Origin: JAUILA01 sp964563925
Lineage (GTDB): Bacteria; Bacteroidota; Bacteroidia; Cytophagales; Cyclobacteriaceae
Reading direction: 5' to 3'
NCBI GenBank assembly: GCA_964563925.1
Contig: CAZLZD010000015.1
Coordinates: forward strand, 22,488 to 86,487
DNA length: 64,000 nucleotides
Positions within the stretch are counted from its first letter, which is position 1. Each line of letters begins with the position of its first letter. The position numbers and the translations under genes were made by a program. Positions 16,479 through 25,296 of the stretch are shown piece after piece. Under the pieces are notes generated by a model that ran no database searches, was not told the DNA's origin, and was given only the letters and a program-made list of their open reading frames with translations.

Positions 16479-19202
16479 CTACAGGGTACGTTTTGTTTCG
16501 CGCTCTTCATATGATTCAATCACATCACCTTCTTTGATGTCATTGAAATTTTTGATGCTGATACCACATTCATAGCCATTCTTCACTTCCTGAACATCGT
16601 CTTTAAAACGCTTCAATTGTCCCATCTCACCGGAGTAGACCACGATTCCATCCCGGATGAGTCGAATTGGATTGTTTCGCTTAATGTATCCGTCGGTAAC
16701 CATACATCCGGCAACCGTTCCAACTTTGGAAATTTTAAATACATCGCGTACTTCCACATTACCTACGATCACCTCTTCCACTTCCGGATCAAGCATACCT
16801 TCCATGGCATCCTTCACATCATTGATGGCATCATAGATGACAGAGTAGAGCCTGATCTCGATTTCCTCATTCTCAGCGATGCGCTTGGCACTGGTTGACG
16901 GGCGAACCTGGAATCCTACAATCACCGCATCCGAGGCTGAGGCCAGAAGGACATCTGATTCTGAGATCTGGCCCACACCTTTATGAATGATGTTAACCTG
17001 GATCTCTTCGGTACTCAGTTTGAGCAGTGAATCAGACAAGGCTTCCACCGAACCGTCCACGTCACCTTTCACAATTACATTCAGCTCTTTAAACGAGCCA
17101 ATAGCAAGTCGGCGACCAATCTCGTCCAGGGTAATATGTTTCTTGGTACGGATACTCTGTTCCCGTATGATCTGTTCACGCTTGGTGGCAATTTCCCGTG
17201 CCTCGCGATCTGATTCCATCACGTTGAACTTATCACCCGCCTGTGGTGCACCATCCAGTCCGAGCATCAGCACCGGTGTTGACGGACCGGCTTCTTTCAT
17301 CTGGTTTCCCTTGTGGTCAAACATGGCCTTTACCCGTCCGTGAAAAGCACCGGCAAGTACCACATCTCCCACTTTCATCGTTCCGTTCTGAACAAGCAGG
17401 GTTGCCACATAGCCCCGACCTTTGTCAAGGCTGGCCTCAATCACCGTTCCGTTTGCACGCTTCACAGGATTGGATTTCAGCTCAAGCAATTCTGCTTCCA
17501 GCAATACTTTCTCAAGCAGGTCGTCAACTCCCTGTCCGGTTTTGGCGGAGATAGCTGCACACTGGTACTTACCTCCCCAATCCTCCACCAGGATATTAAT
17601 ATTAGCCAGTGACTCCTTCACCTTATCGGGATTCGCATTCGGCTTGTCAATTTTATTGATGGCGATGATTATCGGAACACCGGCAACCTGGGCGTGGTTG
17701 ATTGCCTCTTTCGTCTGGGGCATCACGTCATCATCCGCGGCCACCACGATAATAACAATATCGGTCACCTTGGCACCACGGGCCCGCATTGCGGTAAATG
17801 CTTCGTGACCCGGCGTATCAAGAAACGCGATCTTTTCACCGTTATCGGTACGTACATCATACGCCCCGATGTGCTGGGTAATACCCCCGGCTTCGCCGGC
17901 AGTTACTTTGGCACTTCGAATATAATCCAGCAATGAAGTCTTACCATGGTCTACGTGACCCATGATGGTAACGATAGGTGCCCTTGGCTTCAGATCCTCT
18001 TCAGTATCCTGTTCCACCTCGACCTCAATCTCGTCATCAGCGGTAGTGAATTCCACATCGTACCCAAATTCATCCGTGATTATCGTGATCGACTCAGCAT
18101 CCAGGCGCTGATTGATTGAGACAAACATTCCCAGTCCCATACAGGTGGAAATGACCTCATTTACCGATACATCCATCAGGGATGCCAGGTCATTGGCAGA
18201 AATAAATTCAGTGACCTTCAGGGTTTTGGATTCCTCCTGTTCCTGAAGCATCTGCTCCTCCTTGGCTTCTGCCGCTGCCGATCGTTTTTCACGCCGGTAT
18301 TTGGAGCCTGACGATTTCTTTCCTCCGCCACTCAGTTTTGCCAGGGTCGCCTTGATCTGATCCTGAATCTCCTTATCTGAAGGTTCTTCCTTATCCTGAC
18401 GTCCTCTTCGGCGGCTGTCGCGGTCTGTTTTGGATATACGCTTTCTGGGACGTTTTTTCTTTTTCCGTTCCTTCTGATCATCCGAAGAAGCGACCGGCTT
18501 GCTTTTCTTGTCTTTCTTTTCAGGAAGCTCAATTTTGCCCACCACTTTCAGTCCCTGCAGCTTATCGGCCCGGGCAGAAATAAATTCCTTTTCAGCTTCG
18601 GGTTCCTTTTTCTTCTCAGGTTCAGGTTTTTTCTCTTCCTGCGCGGGCTCTTTCTTTTCTTCCTTTTCTTCCTTCCTGGGCTCTTCTTTTTTCTCTTCTT
18701 CCTTTTTCTTCCATTTCTGGTCCAGGTCGATCTTACCCAATACTTTCAAGCCCACCTTGGTTGTCTCGGCCTTCTCAGGCTCTTCCTTCTTCTTCTCCTC
18801 AACCGGAGGTTTTTCTTCGCTGGCAGGCTCCTCCTTCTTCTTCTCTTCTTTAGGCTCAGCCTTTTCCTTAGGCTGTGGTGTTTCACTCTTGGCAGAGAGG
18901 TTTTTGATAAGGACGCTTTCCTCATCATCACGGCTGTCTGAGGTCTCGGTCTCGCTGTCGATCACCACATGCTCAGCATGCTTGGTGCCGATGGTCAGTC
19001 CGGAAGCCTCTTCCTTCTCGGAAGCTGAAGCCGCAAACTCCTTGGACAGCATAGAATACTGCTCCCCGGTAATCTTGGAGTTGGGGCTCGAGTCAACCTC
19101 AAAGCCTTTGTCTGTAAGGAATTCCAAAATGGTATTCCTACCGACGTTCAGCTTCCTGGCGACCTGACTTAGCCTCATGGTTTTTTCATCTGCCATACTC
19201 AA
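16479..19202 (-). CDS. infB: Translation initiation factor IF-2
   Basis: A GTPase of 907 residues that places initiator tRNA on the 30S subunit. The N-terminus (MRLSQVARKLNVGRNTILEFL) is the IF2 N-terminal helix-turn domain. Residues about 85 to 310 are a very Lys/Glu-rich low-complexity linker. A second IF2N domain is near 325 (KVTEFISANDLASLMDVS). The G domain has GHVDHGKT near 412, DTPGHE near 459 and NKID near 513. Domains II to IV follow and end at the usual ESYEERE tail. Length and order are normal for Bacteroidota, which carry long charged linkers. It is last in the rimP-nusA-infB operon, 36 bases after nusA, with a terminator behind it. Confidence 0.98.
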   Translation of the reverse strand: MSMADEKTMRLSQVARKLNVGRNTILEFLTDKGFEVDSSPNSKITGEQYSMLSKEFAASASEKEEASGLTIGTKHAEHVVIDSETETSDSRDDEESVLIKNLSAKSETPQPKEKAEPKEEKKKEEPASEEKPPVEEKKKEEPEKAETTKVGLKVLGKIDLDQKWKKKEEEKKEEPRKEEKEEKKEPAQEEKKPEPEKKKEPEAEKEFISARADKLQGLKVVGKIELPEKKDKKSKPVASSDDQKERKKKKRPRKRISKTDRDSRRRGRQDKEEPSDKEIQDQIKATLAKLSGGGKKSSGSKYRREKRSAAAEAKEEQMLQEQEESKTLKVTEFISANDLASLMDVSVNEVISTCMGLGMFVSINQRLDAESITIITDEFGYDVEFTTADDEIEVEVEQDTEEDLKPRAPIVTIMGHVDHGKTSLLDYIRSAKVTAGEAGGITQHIGAYDVRTDNGEKIAFLDTPGHEAFTAMRARGAKVTDIVIIVVAADDDVMPQTKEAINHAQVAGVPIIIAINKIDKPNANPDKVKESLANINILVEDWGGKYQCAAISAKTGQGVDDLLEKVLLEAELLELKSNPVKRANGTVIEASLDKGRGYVATLLVQNGTMKVGDVVLAGAFHGRVKAMFDHKGNQMKEAGPSTPVLMLGLDGAPQAGDKFNVMESDREAREIATKREQIIREQSIRTKKHITLDEIGRRLAIGSFKELNVIVKGDVDGSVEALSDSLLKLSTEEIQVNIIHKGVGQISESDVLLASASDAVIVGFQVRPSTSAKRIAENEEIEIRLYSVIYDAINDVKDAMEGMLDPEVEEVIVGNVEVRDVFKISKVGTVAGCMVTDGYIKRNNPIRLIRDGIVVYSGEMGQLKRFKDDVQEVKNGYECGISIKNFNDIKEGDVIESYEERETKRTL

Positions 19203-19238
19203 ATATCCCTTTTTTATTAATTAGTAAAAAATAAAATT

Positions 19239-20483
19239 CTATTCGAACTCCTGCTTGAGGATTTTAAGAACATCGTTTATTGTCTCCTCTTCAAGGTCTG
19301 TCCGGCGTTCGAGGTCTTCTTTCGTTAACTGCAGAACACTTTTCGCCGTGTCCAGTCCGATACGTTTTAGTTCGTCGATCACCCAGTCTTCGATTTCATC
19401 TCCGAATTCATCCAGATCCACGTCCTCCTCCTCAAATTCTCCGAGTTCACGGAATACATCAATTTCCAATCCGACCAGCTTGCTGGCCAGTTTTATATTC
19501 TGACCGCCTTTACCGATGGCCAGTGACACCTGATCAGGTTTCAGGAACACCGATACCCGGCCTTCTTCCTGCTGTATTTTAATACTGCTGATTTTTGCCG
19601 GACTCAGCGCCCTGGTGATATACAGATCCATATTCTCCGTGTAATTGATCACGTCGATATTTTCATTCTGCAGTTCCCGTACAATGCTGTGAATCCTGGA
19701 TCCTTTCATTCCCACACAGGCTCCGACCGGATCAATACGGTCATCATATGATTCAACCGCCACTTTGGCCCTTTCTCCAGGCTCGCGTACCACCCGTTTG
19801 ATCGTGATCAAACCGTCGTATACTTCAGGCACTTCACTCTCAAACAGTCGCTCGAGGAATACCGGGCTTGTGCGGGAAAGAATAATTTTCGGGTTTCCGT
19901 TGATCATTTCAACCCGGTCGACGATGGCCCGCACCTGGTCTCCCTTACGAAAACGATCCTTGGGGATTTGTTCGTTCCGAGGAATGGAAATTTCATTGCC
20001 CTCCGCATCGATCAGCAATACTTCACGGCTCAGTATCTGGTATACTTCCCCGTTGATGATTTCCCCGACAAGATCCTTGTACTTCTGGAAAAGAATATCC
20101 TTTTCCAGGTCTTTCACCTTCTGAATCAACGTCTGCCGTGCGGTCATAACTGCACGACGTCCGAAATCCTCCAGCGTAATCTCCTCGGCCACTTCTTCGC
20201 CAATCTCAAAATCCGGCTCAATCTTGCGTGCTTCGGTCAGGCTGATCTTGTCATGATCCCAAATATCCTCAGAGTCGTCGTCAACGATCTCTCTGAAGCG
20301 CCAGATTTCAAGGTCTCCCTTGTCCGCATTGATGATAATATCAAAATTATCATCTGTCTCGAACTTCTTCCGGATCATGGTCCGGAATACATCCTCGAGG
20401 ATCCTGATCATCGTTGGCCGGTCTATATTCTTTTGCCTCGCAAAATCAGCAAACGACTCAATTAAAACTGAAGCATCCATCAC
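19239..20483 (-). CDS. nusA: Transcription termination/antitermination factor NusA
   Basis: 414 residues. The N-terminal RNA-polymerase-binding domain (about 1 to 130) includes SLTEARKIEPDFEIGEEV. Next come the S1 domain (about 135 to 200, with GEIINGEVYQI), KH1 (about 230 to 295, DPVGACVGMKGSRIHSIV) and KH2 (QVSLAIGKGGQNIKLAS). A single helix-hairpin-helix region (DELKRIGLDTAKSVLQLTKE) takes the place of the longer acidic repeats of proteobacteria. It binds polymerase and nascent RNA to control pausing. It lies five bases after rimP in the operon. NusA commonly acts on its own leader, which is relevant to the hairpin upstream of rimP. Confidence 0.98.
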   Translation of the reverse strand: MMDASVLIESFADFARQKNIDRPTMIRILEDVFRTMIRKKFETDDNFDIIINADKGDLEIWRFREIVDDDSEDIWDHDKISLTEARKIEPDFEIGEEVAEEITLEDFGRRAVMTARQTLIQKVKDLEKDILFQKYKDLVGEIINGEVYQILSREVLLIDAEGNEISIPRNEQIPKDRFRKGDQVRAIVDRVEMINGNPKIILSRTSPVFLERLFESEVPEVYDGLITIKRVVREPGERAKVAVESYDDRIDPVGACVGMKGSRIHSIVRELQNENIDVINYTENMDLYITRALSPAKISSIKIQQEEGRVSVFLKPDQVSLAIGKGGQNIKLASKLVGLEIDVFRELGEFEEEDVDLDEFGDEIEDWVIDELKRIGLDTAKSVLQLTKEDLERRTDLEEETINDVLKILKQEFE

Positions 20484-20488
20484 ACTGT

Positions 20489-20956
20489 TTATTTAAATGA
20501 TATCTGTACTATTGATTTACTTATCTTGTCAAGCGGTATCTTCACCGTTTCTACCGTTGCCTTCTTTCCCTTTCCAACCTTCTTTTCCAGCACGATCCTT
20601 TCCTCACTGGCATCCACAAGCTTTCCCTTCACATCCTTTCCCTCAGTAAGACTTACCTTAAGGTCCCGGCCGATATTCTTGCGGTACCGGCGCAGACCTT
20701 CCAACGGATGATCCAGCCCGGGTGTAGACACTTCCAGTGTATATGCCTCGGGAAAAGCCTCGTCTTCTTCCAGTTTGGCTCCCAATGACCGGCTGAGCGC
20801 CGCACATTCATCAATGGAAATGCCTTCATCCCCATCGACATAGACCACAACTTTCCTGGAAGTGCGGCCGGAGCTTATCCGTACATCTACCACGAAATGC
20901 GTGTCATCCTGCAGCATTTCTTCCGCCATTTCCCGGATTTTCTGCTCTGTCATCAT
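20489..20956 (-). CDS. rimP: Ribosome maturation factor RimP
   Basis: 155 residues. The N-terminal alpha/beta domain has VDVRISSGRTSRKVVVYVDGD and the conserved YTLEVSTPGLDHPL motif. The C-terminal SH3-like domain has LKVSLTEGKDVKGKLV and RIVLEKKVGKGKK. It assists maturation of the 30S subunit. It is first of three genes with nusA and infB, an arrangement conserved across bacteria. A consensus promoter and a terminator-like hairpin lie in the 70 bases before the start. Confidence 0.97.
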   Translation of the reverse strand: MMTEQKIREMAEEMLQDDTHFVVDVRISSGRTSRKVVVYVDGDEGISIDECAALSRSLGAKLEEDEAFPEAYTLEVSTPGLDHPLEGLRRYRKNIGRDLKVSLTEGKDVKGKLVDASEERIVLEKKVGKGKKATVETVKIPLDKISKSIVQISFK

Positions 20957-20980
20957 CCCACTTTCGTTGAATCAGGAATA

Positions 20981-21007
20981 TAAAAAGAGGGGACTGGTAG
21001 TCCCCTC
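20981..21007 (-). promoter_or_regulatory. Terminator-like hairpin in the rimP leader (possible attenuator)
   Basis: On the minus strand GAGGGGACT-ACC-AGTCCCCTC forms a perfect nine-base-pair stem followed directly by TTTTT. It lies about 30 bases before the rimP start and downstream of the predicted promoter, so it should form in the operon's leader RNA. On the plus strand no U-run follows. It would act as an attenuator controlled by NusA or elongation rate, or be a partial terminator. Confidence 0.55.
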
Positions 21008-21030
21008 AAACTATTTTACTATTTTCGATG

Positions 21031-21062
21031 CAAATCTACGCCAATTTTGTTTGTTTTACAAA
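21031..21062 (-). promoter_or_regulatory. Predicted promoter of rimP-nusA-infB
   Basis: The minus strand carries TTTG (21059-21062), a 20-base spacer and TAGATTTG (21031-21038), matching the Bacteroidota consensus TTTG...TAnnTTTG. Transcription would start near 21024, giving a leader of about 68 bases that contains the hairpin. Confidence 0.55.
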
Positions 21063-21091
21063 CAGCAACGCAGAATTAAGGCTGCACAAAC

Positions 21092-21099
21092 TATTTTTG
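21092..21099 (+). promoter_or_regulatory. Possible -7 element for the glutaminyl cyclase-like gene
   Basis: TATTTTTG matches TAnnTTTG and lies 43 bases before the start codon. No good -33 TTG is present at the right distance, so confidence is limited. Confidence 0.3.
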
Positions 21100-21141
21100 A
21101 TTCGTCATCGTTTGAGCTTTTTTAAAACCGTCCCTTTGATC

Positions 21142-22170
21142 ATGAATAAAACATTCCGAATACCGTTGAGGTTCCCTGTATTTCTAATTCTGATTTTCAC
21201 CTTTTCCTGCGGTACCGATACCAATAAGGAAGCTCCGGTACAACCGCCTGCTGAAGAGGTTTCCGAATTTGTCAGCGCCCCGGAATTTCATGCCGACTCA
21301 GCCTACAGTTTCGTTGAGGTCCAGGTGGAAATGGGTCCCCGGGTGCCTAACACGGGGGCTCACAGGAGAGCGGGAGACTTCTTCATCGAAAAACTGGAAC
21401 AATATGGGGCCGCGGTAACAACCCAGGAATTTGAAGCACAAACATTCGACAATAATACCCTTCAGTTACGCAATATCATCGGGAGCCTTTACCCTGAAAA
21501 AACACGGCGCATCCTGCTGGCGGCACATTACGATTCGCGCCCTTTTGCCGACAAGGATTCTGTGCGCCAGGACGAGCCCATCGACGGGGCGAACGACGGG
21601 GCCAGCGGGGTCGCGGTACTTCTTGAGATCGCGAGGGTCTTGAAGAATAGTGATAACCCTCCTCCGGTAGGGGTTGATTTTATCCTTTTTGACGGCGAGG
21701 ACTGGGGCAATGACAGTGGACGGCAGGAATATGTGCCGTTGCCTGACGGACTCGACAGCTGGTGGTGCCTGGGCTCACAATACTGGGGGAAGAACAAGCA
21801 TACGCCGCAGTATTCTGCCTACTACGGCATTTTACTGGATATGGTCGGGGGTACCGACGCCAAATTCTTCCGGGAAGGTTATTCCATGCAGTTTGCCCCT
21901 AAAATTGTCAGCAAGGTATGGCAGACTGCTGCCCGCCTGGGACACGGCGACTATTTCATACCGGTCGACGGAGGAGCGATTACAGACGATCATTTTTTCG
22001 TCAACCGGTATACCAACATTCCGATGATTGATATTATCCCTACTGACCCGGCCACGAATGGCTTCGGGGATTTTCACCATACCCATGCAGATAACCTCTC
22101 CAACATCAGTGCCGAAACACTGAAGGCGGTTGGAGAAACCGTACTGCATGTACTGTACAACGAGAACTGA
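21142..22170 (+). CDS. Glutaminyl-peptide cyclotransferase-like M28-family lipoprotein
   Basis: 343 residues from MNKTFRIPLRF; upstream codons are open but precede a complete lipoprotein signal (LILIFTFSC). The fold is the M28 aminopeptidase type, with zinc ligands visible in order: AHYDSRP, DGANDGASG, LFDGEDWG, LLDMVGG and HHTHADN. The FDGEDWG and DPATNGFGDFHHTHAD blocks are those of bacterial glutaminyl cyclases, which convert N-terminal Gln to pyroglutamate. An envelope location fits modification of exported proteins after signal peptidase cleavage. A plain aminopeptidase remains possible. Its stop abuts that of the convergent gcvP. Confidence 0.85.
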   Translation: MNKTFRIPLRFPVFLILIFTFSCGTDTNKEAPVQPPAEEVSEFVSAPEFHADSAYSFVEVQVEMGPRVPNTGAHRRAGDFFIEKLEQYGAAVTTQEFEAQTFDNNTLQLRNIIGSLYPEKTRRILLAAHYDSRPFADKDSVRQDEPIDGANDGASGVAVLLEIARVLKNSDNPPPVGVDFILFDGEDWGNDSGRQEYVPLPDGLDSWWCLGSQYWGKNKHTPQYSAYYGILLDMVGGTDAKFFREGYSMQFAPKIVSKVWQTAARLGHGDYFIPVDGGAITDDHFFVNRYTNIPMIDIIPTDPATNGFGDFHHTHADNLSNISAETLKAVGETVLHVLYNEN

Positions 22171-25071
22171 TCAGGCTTCCACGGTTTCCCCTGTGTCCTG
22201 GTAGTCCTCCAGCGGGAGGCAACTGCACATCAGGTTCCGGTCACCATACGCACTGTCAATCCGTCCGACACTGGGCCAGAATTTATTCTCGCTGACGTAG
22301 GAAAGCGGATAAATTGCTTTTTCGCGTGAATACGGACGGTCCCATTCGGTGGAGGTAACGACAGATGCGGTATGCGGAGCGTGTTTCAGCACATTATTCT
22401 CCCTATCATAAAGTCCGTCTTCAACCTCTTTAATCTCCTCACGGATGCTGATCAGCGCATCACAGAACCGGTCAAGCTCCGGCTTTGTTTCACTTTCCGT
22501 AGGCTCAATCATCATCGTGCCCGCTACCGGAAATGACACCGTAGGTGCATGAAACCCGTAATCCATCAGACGTTTTGCAATGTCTTCCACTTCGATACCC
22601 GCTTTTTTGAACGCACGGCAATCAATGATCATCTCATGCGCAGCCCGCCCATTTTTGCCCGTATAAAGGACTTCATAGTGCCCGGTAAGCCGGTACTTGA
22701 TGTAATTGGCATTGAGAATTGCCAGCTGGGTGGCCCTCGTAAGCCCCATGCGTCCCATCATGGCGATGTATGCGTAGGATATCGTGAGAATGCTTGCGCT
22801 TCCCCACGGTGCCGCTGAAATAGACGGAATGGCCTGATCCCCCCCGGTCGTAACTACCGGATTTCCGGGCAGGAACGGCACCAGTTGTTCGGCCACCCCG
22901 ATGGGACCCATTCCGGGCCCGCCTCCTCCGTGAGGAATACAGAATGTTTTGTGCAGGTTCAGGTGACAGACATCAGCTCCGATTGCCGCCGGCGAGGTAA
23001 GTCCGACCTGGGCGTTCATATTCGCGCCATCCATGTACACCTGTCCCCCGAATTCATGAATAATGTCACAGATTTCTGTAATGCTTTCTTCAAAAACCCC
23101 GTGGGTTGAAGGGTAGGTGACCATGAGTGCTGCCAGCTCCTCCTTGTTTGCCTCAGCCTTCTCCCGTAAATCATCCAGGTCAATATTTCCCTGATCATCG
23201 CACTTCACGATGACTACCTTCATACCGGCCATCACCGCACTTGCGGGGTTCGTACCATGTGCTGAAGAAGGGATCAGAGTTACGTGCCGGTGTCCTTCAC
23301 CCCGGCTGATGTGATAGGCGCGAATGACCATAAGACCGGCATATTCTCCCTGGGCTCCGCTGTTGGGCTGCAGTGAAACACCCGCAAAGCCGGTGATTTC
23401 CTTTAACCACGCAGTGAGCTCAGCGAACATTTCGTGGTATCCCACGGCCTGGTCTGCCGGTACAAACGGGTGAATATTGCCAAATTCCGGCCAGGTTACA
23501 GGGATCATCTCCGTGGTGGCATTCAGCTTCATGGTGCATGAGCCCAGTGAGATCATGCTGTGAACCAGGGACAGGTCTTTATTCTCCAGCCGCTTCAGGT
23601 ACCTGAGCATTTCGTGTTCGCTGCGGTACATATTAAATACCGGGTGGGTCATAAACCCGGACGTCCTGACCAGGGACTCCGGCCAGTCCAGTTCCAGTTC
23701 CGAGGCTTCCCTGGACAGATCAAAATTCTCTGCCTTGCCGGCAGCCACCGAAAATACCCCAAGCAATTCCTCCACGTCGGTCATTGTAGTCACCTCACTC
23801 AGGGAAATGCCCACCGTATCGTCACCGAAATAGCGCAGGTTTATCTTGCCCTGCAATGCGGTTTTCCGCACCTTGTCAATATTTTCACATTGTACGCGAA
23901 GGGTATCAAAGAACAATTTGTTATGCTGGGTAAATCCAAGCGCAGTGAGTCCGTTTGCCAGTAACCTGGTAAGACCGTGGATCCTCCCGGCAATACGGCG
24001 GATACCCTTCGGACCATGATAAACACCGTACATACCTGCCATTACCGCAAGCAGGACCTGTGCGGTGCAGATATTGGACGTGGCTTTTTCACGCCTGATA
24101 TGCTGCTCGCGGGTCTGGAGTGCCATGCGATACCCCGGATTTCCCTGGGCATCCACCGAGGCGCCGATAATGCGCCCGGGAAGCTGTCTTTTAAATGATT
24201 CTTTGGTGGCAAAATAGGCGGCATGCGGACCACCGTACCCCATGGGTACACCAAACCGCTGGCTTGAGCCGAATACCACATCTGCTCCCTGTTCACCGGG
24301 AGGCACCAGCAGGGCGAGGCTCATCAGATCGGCGGCAACTGCCACAAAAATCCCCTGTTCGCGCGCAGAAGCCATCAGGGCACTCCGGTCCTTAATTTCC
24401 CCGTTATTATCGGGATACTGGAACATGATTCCGAATACATCCTCATCGGTGAGGTCCATTTCGTCCAGGTTGCCAATGATAAGTTCAATGCCTACCGGCT
24501 CGGAGCGTGTTTTCAGGATGTCAAGCGTCTGGGGGAACATCTGCTCATCGACCAGAAATTTGCTTGCTTTCTTGCGGGACCCGCTTCGTGATCCTGATAA
24601 CATGGTCATGGCTTCGGCCGCGGCTGTACCTTCATCAAGCAGGGAAGCATTGGCAAGCTCCATGCCCGTCAGGTCGGTGACCATCGTCTGAAAATTAATC
24701 AGCGCTTCGAGGCGGCCCTGGGCGATCTCTGCCTGGTAGGGGGTGTAAGCCGTATACCATCCGGGGTTTTCGAGAATATTCCGCAGGATGACCGGCGGGG
24801 TAATGGTAGGATAATATCCCGTGCCTATATAGGACTTGAATTGCTTGTTTTTAGATGCCAGGGTCTTGAAATCCTGCAGGAAAATATGTTCAGGCCGGGC
24901 CTCGGGAAGATCTATGGTCTTCTTCATCCGGATGGAAGCCGGAATGGTCTGGTCAATAAGCTCATCCAGTGAGGTAAGGCCTATGGATTCCAGCATCGCG
25001 TGTACCTGTTCATCATCAGGCCCGTTATGCCGGGTATCAAAACGCTCTAACTGAGTAACATCTAATTTCAT
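22171..25071 (-). CDS. gcvP: Glycine dehydrogenase (decarboxylating), P-protein
   Basis: 966 residues, the full single-chain form. It decarboxylates glycine and passes aminomethyl to the lipoyl arm of the H-protein in the glycine cleavage system. The N-terminal half begins FDTRHNGPDDEQVHAML and keeps YTPYQAEIAQGRLEAL. The C-terminal half has the PLP lysine in HLNLHKTFCIPHGGGGPG near residue 709 and SAAPWGSASIL. The gene stands alone here; gcvH and gcvT are not in the window, though lipA, which makes the lipoyl group, lies 2 kb away. A promoter-like pair precedes the start. Confidence 0.98.
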   Translation of the reverse strand: MKLDVTQLERFDTRHNGPDDEQVHAMLESIGLTSLDELIDQTIPASIRMKKTIDLPEARPEHIFLQDFKTLASKNKQFKSYIGTGYYPTITPPVILRNILENPGWYTAYTPYQAEIAQGRLEALINFQTMVTDLTGMELANASLLDEGTAAAEAMTMLSGSRSGSRKKASKFLVDEQMFPQTLDILKTRSEPVGIELIIGNLDEMDLTDEDVFGIMFQYPDNNGEIKDRSALMASAREQGIFVAVAADLMSLALLVPPGEQGADVVFGSSQRFGVPMGYGGPHAAYFATKESFKRQLPGRIIGASVDAQGNPGYRMALQTREQHIRREKATSNICTAQVLLAVMAGMYGVYHGPKGIRRIAGRIHGLTRLLANGLTALGFTQHNKLFFDTLRVQCENIDKVRKTALQGKINLRYFGDDTVGISLSEVTTMTDVEELLGVFSVAAGKAENFDLSREASELELDWPESLVRTSGFMTHPVFNMYRSEHEMLRYLKRLENKDLSLVHSMISLGSCTMKLNATTEMIPVTWPEFGNIHPFVPADQAVGYHEMFAELTAWLKEITGFAGVSLQPNSGAQGEYAGLMVIRAYHISRGEGHRHVTLIPSSAHGTNPASAVMAGMKVVIVKCDDQGNIDLDDLREKAEANKEELAALMVTYPSTHGVFEESITEICDIIHEFGGQVYMDGANMNAQVGLTSPAAIGADVCHLNLHKTFCIPHGGGGPGMGPIGVAEQLVPFLPGNPVVTTGGDQAIPSISAAPWGSASILTISYAYIAMMGRMGLTRATQLAILNANYIKYRLTGHYEVLYTGKNGRAAHEMIIDCRAFKKAGIEVEDIAKRLMDYGFHAPTVSFPVAGTMMIEPTESETKPELDRFCDALISIREEIKEVEDGLYDRENNVLKHAPHTASVVTSTEWDRPYSREKAIYPLSYVSENKFWPSVGRIDSAYGDRNLMCSCLPLEDYQDTGETVEA

Positions 25072-25136
25072 TGTACGCTTTCAGATCTGGTTGTTCAACA
25101 AACATTTTCCAATTCAGGGCATCCGGAATGGCAGTG

Positions 25137-25170
25137 CAAATTTAGGATATATTGGGTGAAAAAAATGCAA
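25137..25170 (-). promoter_or_regulatory. Predicted gcvP promoter
   Basis: On the minus strand TTG (25168-25170), a 23-base spacer and TAAATTTG (25137-25144) match the Bacteroidota consensus at the long end of the spacing range. The leader would be about 60 bases. No glycine riboswitch-like structure was seen in it. Confidence 0.4.
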
Positions 25171-25296
25171 TAACTTATTCATTTAAGAATAGTTGCTCGC
25201 ACTTATATAATCATATAACCTTTCACTGATAATTCATATCCGAACTTCCTGCTTTTTAAATACTTTTAAGGTCTAATTGTTTGAATAAACCTGCAT

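Noticed and set aside
25072..25296. Glycine riboswitch before gcvP
   Set aside because: I looked for the paired-aptamer layout in the leader and found only AT-rich sequence and a promoter-like pair.
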